Source: Micromonospora vinacea
GTDB lineage: Bacteria > Actinomycetota > Actinomycetes > Mycobacteriales > Micromonosporaceae
Length of the DNA stretch: 64,000 nucleotides
Direction of reading: 5' to 3'
NCBI RefSeq assembly: GCF_015751785.1
Contig: NZ_JADOTY010000001.1
Span: forward strand, 7,254,001 to 7,318,000
In this document: in pieces, positions 49,873 to 63,828 of the stretch
How the letters are laid out: every line of letters begins with the position of its first letter
Numbering within the stretch: the stretch's first letter is position 1
Notes under the pieces: model-generated
The model's database searches: none
What the model was told of the DNA's origin: nothing
The model's input: the letters and a program-made list of their open reading frames with translations, nothing else
Position numbers and translations under genes: made by a program

Positions 49873-49910
49873 CCGGTCGGCGCGGCAGCGGTAGCTGCCG
49901 CACCGACCGG
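49873..49910 (-). terminator. Hairpin after gltD
   Basis: CCGGTCGGCGCGGCAGC and GCTGCCGCACCGACCGG pair with one mismatch around a four-base loop, 12 bases past the gltD stop. Confidence 0.8.
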
Positions 49911-49921
49911 ACGCCCGCGAC

Positions 49922-51449
49922 TCAGCGAGCGGCGAGGGCCTGCGCGGTCGGGCCGACCGGGGCCGGCAACGCGCCAACACCGCCCAGATAGCCGTGGATG
50001 GCGGCGGCGGCGGCCCGCCCCTCGGCGATGGCCCAGACGATCAGCGAGGCTCCCCGGTGCATGTCACCGGCCACGAACACCCCGTCGGCCTCGGTCTGCC
50101 AGCCCTCGTTGGCGTCGATGGCGCCCCGAGGGTTGCGGGCCACGCCGAACTGGGCCAGCAGCGGCTGCTGCTCGGTGCCCTCGAAGCCGATCGCCAGCAG
50201 CACCAGATCGGCCGGCAGCTCCCGCTCGGAACCCGGCACCACTGTGACGACCCGGCGGCCGTCGCGCTTCTCCACTGTCACCTCGGCGATCCGCACCGCC
50301 CGCACCTGACCGGTGCCGTCGTCCACGAACTCCTGCACCGCCACTGCGAAGACCCGCTCGCCACCCTCCTCGTGCGCCGGGTAGCTGCGCAACACCCACG
50401 GCCAGGTCGGCCAGGGGTCGCGTGCCTCGTCGCGTTCCTGCGGCGGCTGCGGGTACAGGTCGAGCTGGTGCACGCCTGCGGCGCCCTGGCGGTGCGCGAC
50501 ACCGAGACAGTCGGCCGCCGTGTCACCGCCGCCGATGATCACCACGTGCTTGCCGGCCGCGTCGATCGGGGTGCCGTCCGGCAACACCGCCGGCGCCAGC
50601 CGACGCTCACCGGTGGCCACCACGCCGGCCTGGTCGGTGGCCGCGGTGGCGACCGCGCGATTCGCCGCGACCAGGTGCGCCATCGCCTGGTGTACGCCCC
50701 GAAGCGCCCGCCCCGGGGTCTCCGGGGTGTCCCGGCCCTGCAACGCCCCAGCCGCCAGCAACACCGCGTCGTGCTCGGCGCGCAACTGCTCGGCGGTGAC
50801 GTCCACCCCGACGTTCACGCCGGTGCGGAAGCGCACCCCCTCGGCGGTGAGCTGGGCCAACCGGGCATCGATGTGCCGCTTCTCCAACTTGAAGTCGGGG
50901 ATGCCGTACCGGAGCAGGCCACCGATCGCGTCGTCGCGTTCGTACACAGTCACCGCGTGACCGGCGCGGGCCAGCTGCTGGGCGGCGGCGAGGCCGGCGG
51001 GCCCGGAACCGACGACGGCGACCGACCGGCCCGACGGCGCCGGCACCGGGCGGGGGGTGAACCCCCGCGCCGCGGCGGCGTCGGCGATCTCCACCTCGAC
51101 CTGCTTGATGGTCACCGGTTGACCACCGGAGATGCCGAGCACGCACGCCGCCTCGCAGGGCGCCGGGCAGAGCCGGCCGGTGAACTCCGGGAAGTTGTTG
51201 GTGGCGTGCAGCGACTCCACCGCGGCGTCCCAGTTGCCGGTACGCACGAGGTCGTTCCAGTCCGGGATGCGGTTGCCCAGCGGGCAGCCGTCGTGGCAGA
51301 ACGGGATGCCGCAGTCCATGCATCGGGTGGCCTGCTCACGGACCAGTTCCTCACCGGCCGGCGGGTACACCTCCCGCCAGTCGCTGATCCGCACCGGCAC
51401 CGGGCGGCGGGCCGGCAGCCGCCGGTCGTAGCGCAGGAAACCGTTCGGG

Positions 51450-51457
<8 letters not shown>
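49922..51457 (-). CDS. gltD: Glutamate synthase, small (NADPH-dependent) subunit
   Basis: Small subunit of 511 residues that passes electrons from NADPH through FAD and two iron-sulfur clusters to GltB. The N-terminal cluster cysteines are visible in [22 protein letters not shown] and [17 protein letters not shown] binding is at [21 protein letters not shown] and NADPH binding at [19 protein letters not shown]. The closing [26 protein letters not shown] completes the FAD site. GTG 51457 overlaps gltB by 8 bases, so the two are translationally coupled. Confidence 0.97.
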
Positions 51458-56162
<4,705 letters not shown>

Positions 56163-56306
56163 CGGGCCTCCTGTCGTCACTCAGGTTGGATCATGGTGGG
56201 GACGACGTCGGCCCGTGGGTCTATTGAGTCTACGTTAGGGCCGGGGTCGCACGGCCACCCGAGATTGATCACACCGTCCACTGGCTGGGACGTGTAGTCT
56301 CGCGCG

Positions 56307-57152
56307 GTGGATCCGCGACACAAGCACGTCTTCGACCGGTTGGAACAGTTCTACGACGCGGTGCCCCGCGACGTCGCCGGTGCGGAGGATCATGGCGGGC
56401 TGGTGCTGTTCGTCCGCGAAGGCACCGGGTGGCCGTTCTACGCCCGCCCCCGGATCGACGCCACCGAGCCGCCGTCGCTGGCCGACGTGACAGCGGTCCG
56501 CGAGCGCCAGCGGAAGCTTGGCCTGCCGGAAGCCTTCGAGTGGGTGCACGAGACGACCCCCGAACTGCTGGCGGTGGCCCGCTCGGCGGGGCTCAGCGTG
56601 CTGGAGGCGCCGCTGATGGTGCTCGACCCGAGCGCGCTGCCCGACCCGGCGACGCTGTCCGACGCGGCGGTGCGGGTGCTGGCAGCGGACTCCCCCGGCT
56701 TCGCCGCCGACGTCGCCGCCCGGCGTGCGGTGGCAGCGGTGTCGTTCGCCGCCGCCGGCACCGCCCCCGGTGAGGCCGGCCCGGCCGAACGCGACGCCGC
56801 CGTCACCGAACTCGAACTGGCCGCGCTCGACGAGGAACGCGCCCGGATCGCCGACGGCCGACGGATCTCCGCGCTGGCCGTCACGCCGACCGAGGGGGCG
56901 CTGGCCAGCGGCATGGCGATGCGGGTGGACGACGTCGCGGAGATCGCCGGCGTGGCCACCCTGCCGTCCGCCCGGCGACGCGGGCTGGGCGCGGCGCTCA
57001 CTGCCACCCTGGCCCGGGAACTGCTGGCGGCCGGCGCCGAGCTGGTCTTTCTCTCCGCGGGCAGCGAGGAGATCGCGCGGGTCTACCTGCGGGTCGGCTT
57101 CCGCCGGATCGGCACCGCCTGCATCGCCGAACCCGCCGCCCTCATCCCCTGA
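56307..57152 (+). CDS. GNAT-family N-acetyltransferase
   Basis: Protein of 281 residues from GTG 56307. The C-terminal half is the GNAT fold: AEIAGVATLPSARRRGLGAALTATLARELLAAGAELVFLSAGSEEIARVYLRVGFRRIGTACI, with the acetyl-CoA phosphate loop RRRGLGAAL and the closing YLRVGFRRIG. The N-terminal half (1-130) is an extra domain common in actinobacterial GNATs (YDAVPRDVAGAEDHGGLVLFVREGTGWPFYARP). Substrate unknown. Shares its 5' region with gltB. Confidence 0.9.
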   Translation: MDPRHKHVFDRLEQFYDAVPRDVAGAEDHGGLVLFVREGTGWPFYARPRIDATEPPSLADVTAVRERQRKLGLPEAFEWVHETTPELLAVARSAGLSVLEAPLMVLDPSALPDPATLSDAAVRVLAADSPGFAADVAARRAVAAVSFAAAGTAPGEAGPAERDAAVTELELAALDEERARIADGRRISALAVTPTEGALASGMAMRVDDVAEIAGVATLPSARRRGLGAALTATLARELLAAGAELVFLSAGSEEIARVYLRVGFRRIGTACIAEPAALIP

Positions 57153-57170
57153 CCTGCCCGGCGACCCGGC

Positions 57171-58358
57171 TCAGGTCGGGGGGCGCCACTGGGCGGCGGT
57201 GGCGACGGCGCTGGAGAGCAGCCGTGAGTTGATCGTGCCCAGCGCGGCGTCCCGGGCGCGCAGCGCCAACCGGCCCCGGGTCTGGAGCACCGCCGACATC
57301 CGCCGGGTCTGCCGGACCACCGTCGCGGCCCGGGGGCGACGCACCCGGTCGTACGCCTGGACGGCGTCGGGCAGTCGAGCCTCCCGCAGCAGCGACGCGA
57401 GCGTGGCGGCGTCCTCGAACGCGAGGCAGGCGCCCTGCCCGAGGTGCGGCGGCATGGCGTGCGCCGCGTCGCCGAGCAGCACCACCCCACCGGGCCCGAC
57501 CGGAAAGCCGTACGCCCGGGGCAGCGGACGCAGCTCGCGAACCTCCTGTTGGACCAGGTCTGCCGGGTCGGTGGCGTCGAGCAGCGCGCCGACCGGCGCG
57601 GGCCAGCCCGCGTACCAGCGGCGCAGGAGGGCGAGTTGGGTCTCCGGCGGCTCCGGGCGGGGCGCGCCGGCGGCGGTGGCCACCCAGTAGATGCCGCCCC
57701 GGGTGGACCCGCCCGAGGAGCCGCGCTCGCCCAGCGACGCGGCCACGAACCGGTAACCCGCGCCGAGAATCTCGCCGGCCAGTGGCTGATCGTCGGGGAG
57801 TCGAGGTGCCTGGTACCAGGGGATGACGGCCCGCCAGGCGGCGCACCCGGAGCTGACCACCCGGGACTCGGGCGCGAGTTGGCGGCGGATGCCGCTGTCC
57901 GTGCCGTCGGCGGCAACCACCAGATCGGCTTCGATGGTGTGCCGACCGTCGTTGACTCCCGGTCGCTCGCCCGGCTCGACGCGGACGTGGCGCACTGTCA
58001 CCCCGGTCCGCAGTTCGACCCGCTCGCCGAGGCCGGCGATCAGCGCGTCGTGCAGATCCTCCCGGTGCACCACCACCGGCATCCGGTCGGCCGGGATGGG
58101 CCGGGGCTGCACGAGCCAGTGCCCGTCCGGGCGACGAACCCCGCCGTCGGGCAACGGGGTGGCGATGGCGGCCAGGCCGGCGCCGAGGCCGAGGGCCTGG
58201 AGCGCGCGGACGCCGTTGGGCCAGAGCACGACGGCGGTCGGCTCGGGTCGGACCCGTTCGGCGCGTTCCAGCACTGTGACCTGCCAGCCGGAACGGGCCA
58301 GCGCGCCGGCCACCGCGAGGCCACCGACCCCCGCGCCGACCACCACCGCGCTTCGCAT
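57171..58358 (-). CDS. FAD-dependent aromatic monooxygenase
   Basis: Group A flavoprotein hydroxylase of 395 residues. The dinucleotide site is VVVGAGVGGLAVAGALARSG, followed by the Glu in LERAE. The DG motif is VVAADGTDSGIRRQL and the second FAD motif GD is VVLLGDAAHAMPPHLGQGACLAFEDA. All three key patterns are intact. There is no signal peptide. The 16-base gap from the lgt stop upstream suggests co-transcription with lgt. Substrate unknown; related enzymes hydroxylate salicylate, zeaxanthin or secondary metabolites. Confidence 0.93.
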   Translation of the reverse strand: MRSAVVVGAGVGGLAVAGALARSGWQVTVLERAERVRPEPTAVVLWPNGVRALQALGLGAGLAAIATPLPDGGVRRPDGHWLVQPRPIPADRMPVVVHREDLHDALIAGLGERVELRTGVTVRHVRVEPGERPGVNDGRHTIEADLVVAADGTDSGIRRQLAPESRVVSSGCAAWRAVIPWYQAPRLPDDQPLAGEILGAGYRFVAASLGERGSSGGSTRGGIYWVATAAGAPRPEPPETQLALLRRWYAGWPAPVGALLDATDPADLVQQEVRELRPLPRAYGFPVGPGGVVLLGDAAHAMPPHLGQGACLAFEDAATLASLLREARLPDAVQAYDRVRRPRAATVVRQTRRMSAVLQTRGRLALRARDAALGTINSRLLSSAVATAAQWRPPT

Positions 58359-58373
58359 CGGTGCCGCCCCCGC

Positions 58374-59555
58374 TCAGCTGTCCCGGTCGGCGGGACGCGC
58401 GCCAGTGGCGTCGGCCCGGTCGGTGCGAGCGGCGGACGGATCGTCCGCCGGCTCGTCGTCGCTCGACGCGAGGTCAGTCGCGGCGGCGTCGTCGGACGGC
58501 TCGCCGTCGTCCGGCCGGGAGTCGTCGTCGGTCGTCGGCGGTACGACGCCGGTGTCCTGCCAGGTGGCGTACTGCTCCTCGCTCACCACCCGGTAGCCCT
58601 CCGGCGCGGCGGCCCGCGACGGGGTCTCCCGCTCGGAGAGGTCGACCTGGGACAGGTCGGACGCGGGGGGCGGGGTCGTCGTCGCCGCCGGACCGAGCGG
58701 GATCAGGTAGTCCCGGGGGCCGCGCACCCGGACGAAGTAGATCAGGGCGCCGAGGAAGACCAGGGCGGCGGTCCAGACGTTGAGCCGGACGCCGAGGATC
58801 TGGTTGGCCTCGTCGGTGCGCATCAGCTCGATCCAGAACCGGCCGGCGGTGTAACCCATCACGTAGAGCGCGAACGCCCGGCCCCGGCCCAGCTTGAGCC
58901 GGCGGTCGAGGATGAGGACCAGGGCCACGACGCCGAGGTTCCACAGCGCCTCGTAGAGGAAGGTGGGCTGGTAGAGGCCCGGTTCGAGGATCGGCTGCCC
59001 GGCGTCGTCCCGGAGCGCGTGCCCGGGGTTGTCCGGGTCCATCCGATGGATCTCCAGGCCCCACGGCAGCGTCGTCCGGCCACCGAAGAGTTCGTTGTTG
59101 AACCAGTTGCCGATCCGGCCGACCGCCTGGGCCAGCGGCAGCCCGGGGGCCAGCGCGTCGGCCACCACGCCGAACGGAATGCCGAGCTGTCGGGCCGCGA
59201 TCCAGGCACCGAGCGCGCCACCGGCGACCGCGCCCCAGATGCCGAGACCGCCCTCCCAGATGGCGAACGCCTTCATCGGGTCCCCACCGGCGCCGAAGTA
59301 CTTCTCCGGTGAGGTGACCACGTGGTAGATCCGGGCGCCGATGATGCCCGCGGGCACCGCCCAGACGGCGATGTCGAGCACCGCGCCGGGCGCGACACCG
59401 CGCTGCCGCAGCCGGCGCTCCGTCACCCAGCAGGCCAGCACGATGCCGGCGATGATGCAGAGCGCGTAGGCCCGGATCGGCACCGGCCCGAGCTGCCAGA
59501 CCGCGGTGCTGGGGCTGGGCAGGGCCGCCTGGGGGGAGAGCGAGGCGAGGGTCAC
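58374..59555 (-). CDS. lgt: Prolipoprotein diacylglyceryl transferase with long acidic tail
   Basis: Integral membrane enzyme that attaches diacylglycerol to the lipobox cysteine of prolipoproteins. GTG 59555 gives a protein of 393 residues; the usual N-terminus (STAVWQLGPVPIRAYALCIIAGI) fits it. Conserved are GARIYHVVTS with His78 and the signature GRIGNWFNNELFG (Arg147, Asn150), plus WGLEIH and YTAGRFWIELMRTDEA. Residues about 285-393 form an extra cytoplasmic tail rich in Asp, Ser and Pro (TTDDDSRPDDGEPSDDAAA), longer than the core enzyme needs and typical of some actinobacteria. It serves lipoproteins such as LivK and the beta-propeller protein here. Confidence 0.96.
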   Translation of the reverse strand: MTLASLSPQAALPSPSTAVWQLGPVPIRAYALCIIAGIVLACWVTERRLRQRGVAPGAVLDIAVWAVPAGIIGARIYHVVTSPEKYFGAGGDPMKAFAIWEGGLGIWGAVAGGALGAWIAARQLGIPFGVVADALAPGLPLAQAVGRIGNWFNNELFGGRTTLPWGLEIHRMDPDNPGHALRDDAGQPILEPGLYQPTFLYEALWNLGVVALVLILDRRLKLGRGRAFALYVMGYTAGRFWIELMRTDEANQILGVRLNVWTAALVFLGALIYFVRVRGPRDYLIPLGPAATTTPPPASDLSQVDLSERETPSRAAAPEGYRVVSEEQYATWQDTGVVPPTTDDDSRPDDGEPSDDAAATDLASSDDEPADDPSAARTDRADATGARPADRDS

Positions 59556-59657
59556 GGGTGCACACGCTACCGCTGCACACCCCCGCAGCGGCACCCCGGG
59601 CCGCTGGAGCGCGCATCCCGGTGACTTCTGGTTTGCACCGCCGTAGGCTCTTTGTCC

Positions 59658-60188
59658 ATGAGCGCGCTCACCTGGGCGGTCGCCGCGGTCGTCACCGACG
59701 ACACCGGGCGGGTGCTGCTCTGCCAGCAGGGCCGGGGTGCGCGCCGCTACGCGTTGCCCGGCGGACGGCTGCGCCCGGCCGAGGGCCCGGTGCGGGCTGC
59801 CCTACGGGACATCCGGGCGGAGACCGGCTGGGACATCGAGCTGATCGACCTGGTCGGCGTCTACCAGCTGACCGGCCCTCCCAGGGAGGCCGCGGCCGGA
59901 CGCGCCGGGCCACTGCCCGACGTCCTCGTGCACGTGTTCCGGGCCCGCGCGGCGGGGATCCGACCCGCCACGGACCCACCGCCGGGTTGCCGGTTGTCCT
60001 GGCACTTCCCCGAGGCGCTGCCCGAGGTGGTCACCCCACTCACCCGGGCCGCCGTCACCGACGCGACCGCCGGCCGCTCCGGCGTGCTCCGCGACGTCGG
60101 CTGCGCGCCAGGAACCGTCGCCTCCGCGCCGCTGCCGGCGGCCCGCCCAGCCGAGGACGGCCGTCCGGCACGGTCCCTGCACCCCTGA
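59658..60188 (+). CDS. Nudix-like hydrolase with an imperfect Nudix box
   Basis: Protein of 176 residues from ATG 59658. The N-terminus LTWAVAAVVTDDTGRVLLCQQGRGARRYALPGG is typical. The Nudix box reads GRLRPAE-GPVRAAL-RDIRAETGW: the leading Gly and Glu and the final Glu-x-Gly are kept, but the RE pair is RD and the first Glu of the EE pair is Ala. Metal binding may therefore be weak. The C-terminal 40 residues are Ala/Pro/Arg-rich without clear fold. Divergent from lgt. Substrate unknown. Confidence 0.85.
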   Translation: MSALTWAVAAVVTDDTGRVLLCQQGRGARRYALPGGRLRPAEGPVRAALRDIRAETGWDIELIDLVGVYQLTGPPREAAAGRAGPLPDVLVHVFRARAAGIRPATDPPPGCRLSWHFPEALPEVVTPLTRAAVTDATAGRSGVLRDVGCAPGTVASAPLPAARPAEDGRPARSLHP

Positions 60189-60262
60189 CAAGCCGCAACC
60201 GTTCCGAGGTTCGCCGCGTGGTCGCGGACAGCCTCGCCTGCCAGGCCACATTCGATTGAGCG

Positions 60263-60300
60263 TGATGCCTGTGAGTCATCAATATGACTCACAGGCATCA
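60263..60300. repeat. 38-bp palindrome, copy 2
   Basis: TGATGCCTGTGAGTCAT, CAAT and the exact complement. It differs from copy 1 (33713-33750) only in the centre. It lies 74 bases after the Nudix gene and before the 15-bp tandem array at the end of trpA. Confidence 0.95.
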
Positions 60301-60355
60301 GGCTCAACAGACAAGACATGCCCCCGCGCTGCGCGGTCCGGCCGGACTCAGCTAG

Positions 60356-60455
60356 GGCCGGCTCAGTGAGGGCCGGCTCAGTGAGGGCCGGCTCAGTGAG
60401 GGCCGGCTCAGTGAGGGCCGGCTCAGTGAGGGCCGGCTCAGTGAGGGCCGGCTCA
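60356..60455. repeat. Seven-copy 15-bp tandem repeat carrying the trpA stop codon
   Basis: GGCCGGCTCA recurs seven times at exact 15-base intervals with GTGAG between (the last is followed by GCGGG). On the minus strand each unit reads TGAGCCGGCCCTCAC. The trpA stop is the TGA of the first unit met, and because 15 is divisible by three, the following units give further in-frame TGA codons. Each unit also contains the palindrome GCCGGC. Confidence 0.95.
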
Positions 60456-61256
60456 GCGGGTGGGGTTGCGGACGCCCTCGGCGAGTTCGGCGCTGAGGGT
60501 GCGCAGTGCGGCCAGCCCGTCGGCCTCGGTGGGCGCGTCCAGCACACACCGGACCAGCGCGCTACCCACGATCACACCGTCGGCGTAACCGGCGACGGTG
60601 CCGGCCTGCGCGCCGGTGCCCACCCCCAGGCCGACACCGATCGGCAGGTCGGTGACCGCGCGGGCCCGGGAGACCAGCGTCGGGGCGGCGTCGGAGGTAC
60701 GCGCCCGGGCGCCGGTCACCCCCATCACGGCGGTCGCGTAGACGAAGCCACGGCAGTGCCGCACCGTCATCGCCAGCCGGGCGTCGGTGGACGACGGCGA
60801 GACCAGGAACGTGCGGTCCAGCCCGTGCGCGTCCGAGGCGGCCAGCCACTCGTCGGCCTCGTCCGGGATGAGGTCCGGAGTGATCAGGCCGGTGCCGCCG
60901 GCGGAGGCGAGGTCACGGGCGAAGACGTCCACGCCGTAGCGCTCGACCGGGTTCCAGTAGGTCATGGTGACCACCGGAGCGCCCGTCGCCGCCACCGCCT
61001 CGATGATGCGCATCGTGTCCGCGGTGCGTACGCCCCCGGCCAGCGCGATGTCACTGGCCCGCTGGATCACCGGCCCGTCCATCACCGGGTCGGAGTAGGG
61101 GATCTCCACCTCGATGACGTCGACGCCGGCCTCGACCATGGCGGTCATCGCGGCGATGCTGCCCTCGACGGTGGGGAAACCAGCCGGCATGCAGCCGACC
61201 AGCAGTGCCCGTCCGTCGGCGCGGGCCTTGTCGAAGGCCACCCCGATCCGGCTCAT
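60453..61256 (-). CDS. trpA: Tryptophan synthase alpha subunit
   Basis: Subunit of 267 residues that cleaves indole-3-glycerol phosphate to indole and glyceraldehyde 3-phosphate. The catalytic acids are in VIEVEIPYSDPVMDGPVIQ (Glu, then Asp before GP). GCMPAGFPT, MTYWNPVERYG, GLITPDLIPDEA, FLVSPSSTDARL and IGVGLGVGTGAQAGTVAGYADGVIVGSALV complete the barrel. ATG 61256 is one base after the trpB stop (TGAGATG), so translation is coupled. The stop codon lies in the 15-bp tandem array described separately. Confidence 0.97.
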   Translation of the reverse strand: MSRIGVAFDKARADGRALLVGCMPAGFPTVEGSIAAMTAMVEAGVDVIEVEIPYSDPVMDGPVIQRASDIALAGGVRTADTMRIIEAVAATGAPVVTMTYWNPVERYGVDVFARDLASAGGTGLITPDLIPDEADEWLAASDAHGLDRTFLVSPSSTDARLAMTVRHCRGFVYATAVMGVTGARARTSDAAPTLVSRARAVTDLPIGVGLGVGTGAQAGTVAGYADGVIVGSALVRCVLDAPTEADGLAALRTLSAELAEGVRNPTR

Positions 61257-61257
61257 C

Positions 61258-62496
61258 TCACCGCTCCTTGTCGAGGATGCCGAAGTAGTCACCGGCGGTG
61301 TGCACGTCCTTGTCGCCCCGCCCGGAGAGGTTGACCACGATGGTGGGCTCCCGGCCCAGCTCCGCGGCGAGCTTCGGGGCCAGCGCGACGGTGCCGGCGA
61401 GCGCGTGCGCGCTCTCGATCGCCGGGATGATCCCCTCGGTGCGGCAGAGCAGCTCGAAGGCGGCCATCGCCTCGTCGTCGGTGACCGGCAGGTAGTTCGC
61501 CCGGCCGGTGTCGTGCAGCCACGCGTGCTCGGGGCCGACGCCGGGGTAGTCCAGGCCGGCGGAGATCGAGTGCGACTCCAGGGTCTGCCCGTCAGCGTCC
61601 TGGAGCACGAACGTGCGGGTGCCGTGCAGCACCCCGGCGGACCCGCCGGTGATGCTCGCCGCGTGCCGGCCGGTGGCCACCCCGTCGCCACCGGCTTCGA
61701 AGCCGTACAGCCGCACGGCCTCGTCGCCCACGAACGCGTGGAAGATGCCGAGCGCGTTGGAACCGCCGCCGACGCAGGCGGTGACGGCGTCCGGCAGCGC
61801 GCCGGTGAGGTCCAGGCACTGCTGGCGGGCCTCGTCACCGATGCCCCGGACGAAGTCGCGCACCATCGCCGGGAACGGGTGCGGGCCCGCGGCGGTGCCG
61901 ATCAGGTAGTGCGTCTCGTCGACGTTGGCCACCCAGTCGCGCATCGCCTCGTTCATCGCGTCCTTGAGGGTGCGCGAGCCGTTGGTGACCGGGACGACCG
62001 TCGCGCCGAGCATCCGCATCCGGGCCACGTTGAGCGCCTGCCGCTCGGTGTCGACCTGGCCCATGTAGACCACGCACTCCAGGTCGAACAGGGCGGCGGC
62101 GGTCGCGGTGGCGACACCGTGCTGGCCGGCACCGGTCTCCGCGATCACCCGGGTCTTGCCCATCCGCTTGGTGAGCAGCGCCTGGCCGAGCACGTTGCGC
62201 ACCTTGTGCGCACCGGTGTGGTTGAGGTCCTCCCGCTTGAGCAGCACCCGCGCGCCGACCTTCGCGGAGAACCGCCGGGCCTCGTAGAGCAGCGACGGCG
62301 TGCCGGCGTAGTCGCGCAGCAGCGCGCCGAACTCCGCCCGGAAGGACTCGTCCGCCATCGCCGTACGCCACGCCCCGTCGAGCTCGTCCAGCGCGGCCAC
62401 CAGGGCCTCGGGAACGAACCGACCGCCGAAGCGGCCGAAGTGGCCGGCGGAGTCGGGCTGCGGGCCGGCCACCGGGGCCAGCGCGTCGGCGCTCAT
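61258..62496 (-). CDS. trpB: Tryptophan synthase beta subunit
   Basis: PLP enzyme of 412 residues that joins indole and serine to give tryptophan. The N-terminus [19 protein letters not shown] is standard. The PLP lysine is Lys98 in [25 protein letters not shown], the cofactor phosphate loop [15 protein letters not shown] and Ser in LSGRGDKD near the end are intact. It follows trpC by 41 bases and precedes trpA by one base, as in the usual trpCBA order. Confidence 0.98.
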   Translation of the reverse strand: MSADALAPVAGPQPDSAGHFGRFGGRFVPEALVAALDELDGAWRTAMADESFRAEFGALLRDYAGTPSLLYEARRFSAKVGARVLLKREDLNHTGAHKVRNVLGQALLTKRMGKTRVIAETGAGQHGVATATAAALFDLECVVYMGQVDTERQALNVARMRMLGATVVPVTNGSRTLKDAMNEAMRDWVANVDETHYLIGTAAGPHPFPAMVRDFVRGIGDEARQQCLDLTGALPDAVTACVGGGSNALGIFHAFVGDEAVRLYGFEAGGDGVATGRHAASITGGSAGVLHGTRTFVLQDADGQTLESHSISAGLDYPGVGPEHAWLHDTGRANYLPVTDDEAMAAFELLCRTEGIIPAIESAHALAGTVALAPKLAAELGREPTIVVNLSGRGDKDVHTAGDYFGILDKER

Positions 62497-62537
62497 CGGG
62501 AATCCTCTCGCTGCTGGGACGTCAGACCGGCGCGGGG

Positions 62538-63401
62538 TCAGCGCACCGGCCGGGGCGTTGCCGGGTGGTTGCCGGCGTTGACCAACTCGGCGACCGCCTC
62601 GCGGGGGCTCTTCTGGGTGACCAGGCCCTCGCCCACGAGGACCGCGTCGGCGCCCGCGGAGGCGTATCGGATCAGGTCGTGCGGGCCACGAACGCCGGAC
62701 TCGGCGATCTTGACGACGCTGCTGGGCAGGCCGGGCGCGATCCGCTCGAACACCGACCGGTCGACCTCAAGGGTACGCAGGTCACGGGCGTTGACCCCGA
62801 TCACCTGCGCGCCGGCCTCCAGCGCGCGGTCGGCCTCTTCCTCGTCGTGCACCTCGACCAGGGCGGTCATGCCCAACGACTCGATTCGCTCCAGCAGACC
62901 CATCAGGACGTTCTGCTCGAGGGCGGCGACGATCAGCAGGACCAGGTCGGCGCCGTGTGCGCGCGCCTCGTGGATCTGGTAGCTGGAGACCACGAAGTCC
63001 TTGCGCAGCACCGGCACGGTGACCGCGGCACGGACGGCCGCCAGGTCGTCCAGCGACCCGCCGAACCAGCGCCCCTCGGTCAGCACGCTGATCGCCCGCG
63101 CCCCACCGGCCGCGTAGTCGACCGCGAGGTCGGCCGGATCGGCGATCTCGGCCAGCCGGCCCTTGGACGGCGACGAGCGCTTCACCTCGGCGATCACGGC
63201 CACGCCGGGCTTGCGCAGCGCCGCGTACGCGTCCATGGGCGGCGGCGCAGCCGCTGCCAGTTCACGGATCCGCTCCAGCGGAACCTGCTCCTGACGGCGG
63301 GCGACGTCTTCACGTACGCCAGCCAGGATCTCGTCGAGCACGCTTACGGACGCTGCCTGGCCGGCCTCGTCCCCCTCCGCGTGCGCATGCTCAGCAGTCA
63401 C
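62538..63401 (-). CDS. trpC: Indole-3-glycerol phosphate synthase
   Basis: TIM-barrel enzyme that closes the indole ring. GTG 63401 has AGGGGAG upstream and gives 287 residues with a short polar extension before [19 protein letters not shown]; a shorter start at the GTG within VSVLDE is possible. Catalytic segments are [16 protein letters not shown] (Glu and Lys), [15 protein letters not shown] (Lys), [30 protein letters not shown] and [10 protein letters not shown]. First gene of trpCBA; trpE, trpD and trpF are not in the window. Confidence 0.96.
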   Translation of the reverse strand: MTAEHAHAEGDEAGQAASVSVLDEILAGVREDVARRQEQVPLERIRELAAAAPPPMDAYAALRKPGVAVIAEVKRSSPSKGRLAEIADPADLAVDYAAGGARAISVLTEGRWFGGSLDDLAAVRAAVTVPVLRKDFVVSSYQIHEARAHGADLVLLIVAALEQNVLMGLLERIESLGMTALVEVHDEEEADRALEAGAQVIGVNARDLRTLEVDRSVFERIAPGLPSSVVKIAESGVRGPHDLIRYASAGADAVLVGEGLVTQKSPREAVAELVNAGNHPATPRPVR

Positions 63402-63428
63402 GAATGGACTCCCCTCTCCGGGCGTCAT

Positions 63429-63828
63429 GGGCCGATGCTAGGGGCAGCCGACCGACGCCGGACGCCGGGGGTATGGCGCTGCTCACGAAAAGGGCTGCGG
63501 CATAATGGCCGACTTGCCGTGAACGGGTTGTCACGCAGCGCCACCTCCGGTATCGACCACCGTCACGCGGTAGGGAGCCTGGCGGCCGCAGTCAGACCGG
63601 GCCGATCCATCGATCATGCCACCAGTTTCTGTTCCGCGCCCCACGACAACGACGCCGATCGATGCTGTGAGCAAGCTCAAGGCCGAACGGACGGTCCCTG
63701 GTCACGGCCGAGGCGGGACAGTTGACCGGGCGGTCACCGCGGCGAAACGTCGACGGGCCAGCATCGTCCTCGGGCAGACTCGATGGCGCGCCTGCCCCGA
63801 CCGCAGCAACTCCTCGTGCGAGGTGACC
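63429..63828. other. Intergenic region between trpC and the right-edge gene
   Basis: Four hundred bases without a credible gene. On the minus strand TAGCAT (about 63436-63441) could be the -10 of the trp operon, close to the start. On the plus strand CATAAT (about 63501) and TTGACC (63721) are weak promoter-like words. No leader peptide with Trp codons or T-box structure was recognised. Confidence 0.45.

Noticed and set aside
60356-60455. Possible CRISPR array
   Set aside because: The 15-bp units are contiguous with no unique spacers, and no cas gene is near.
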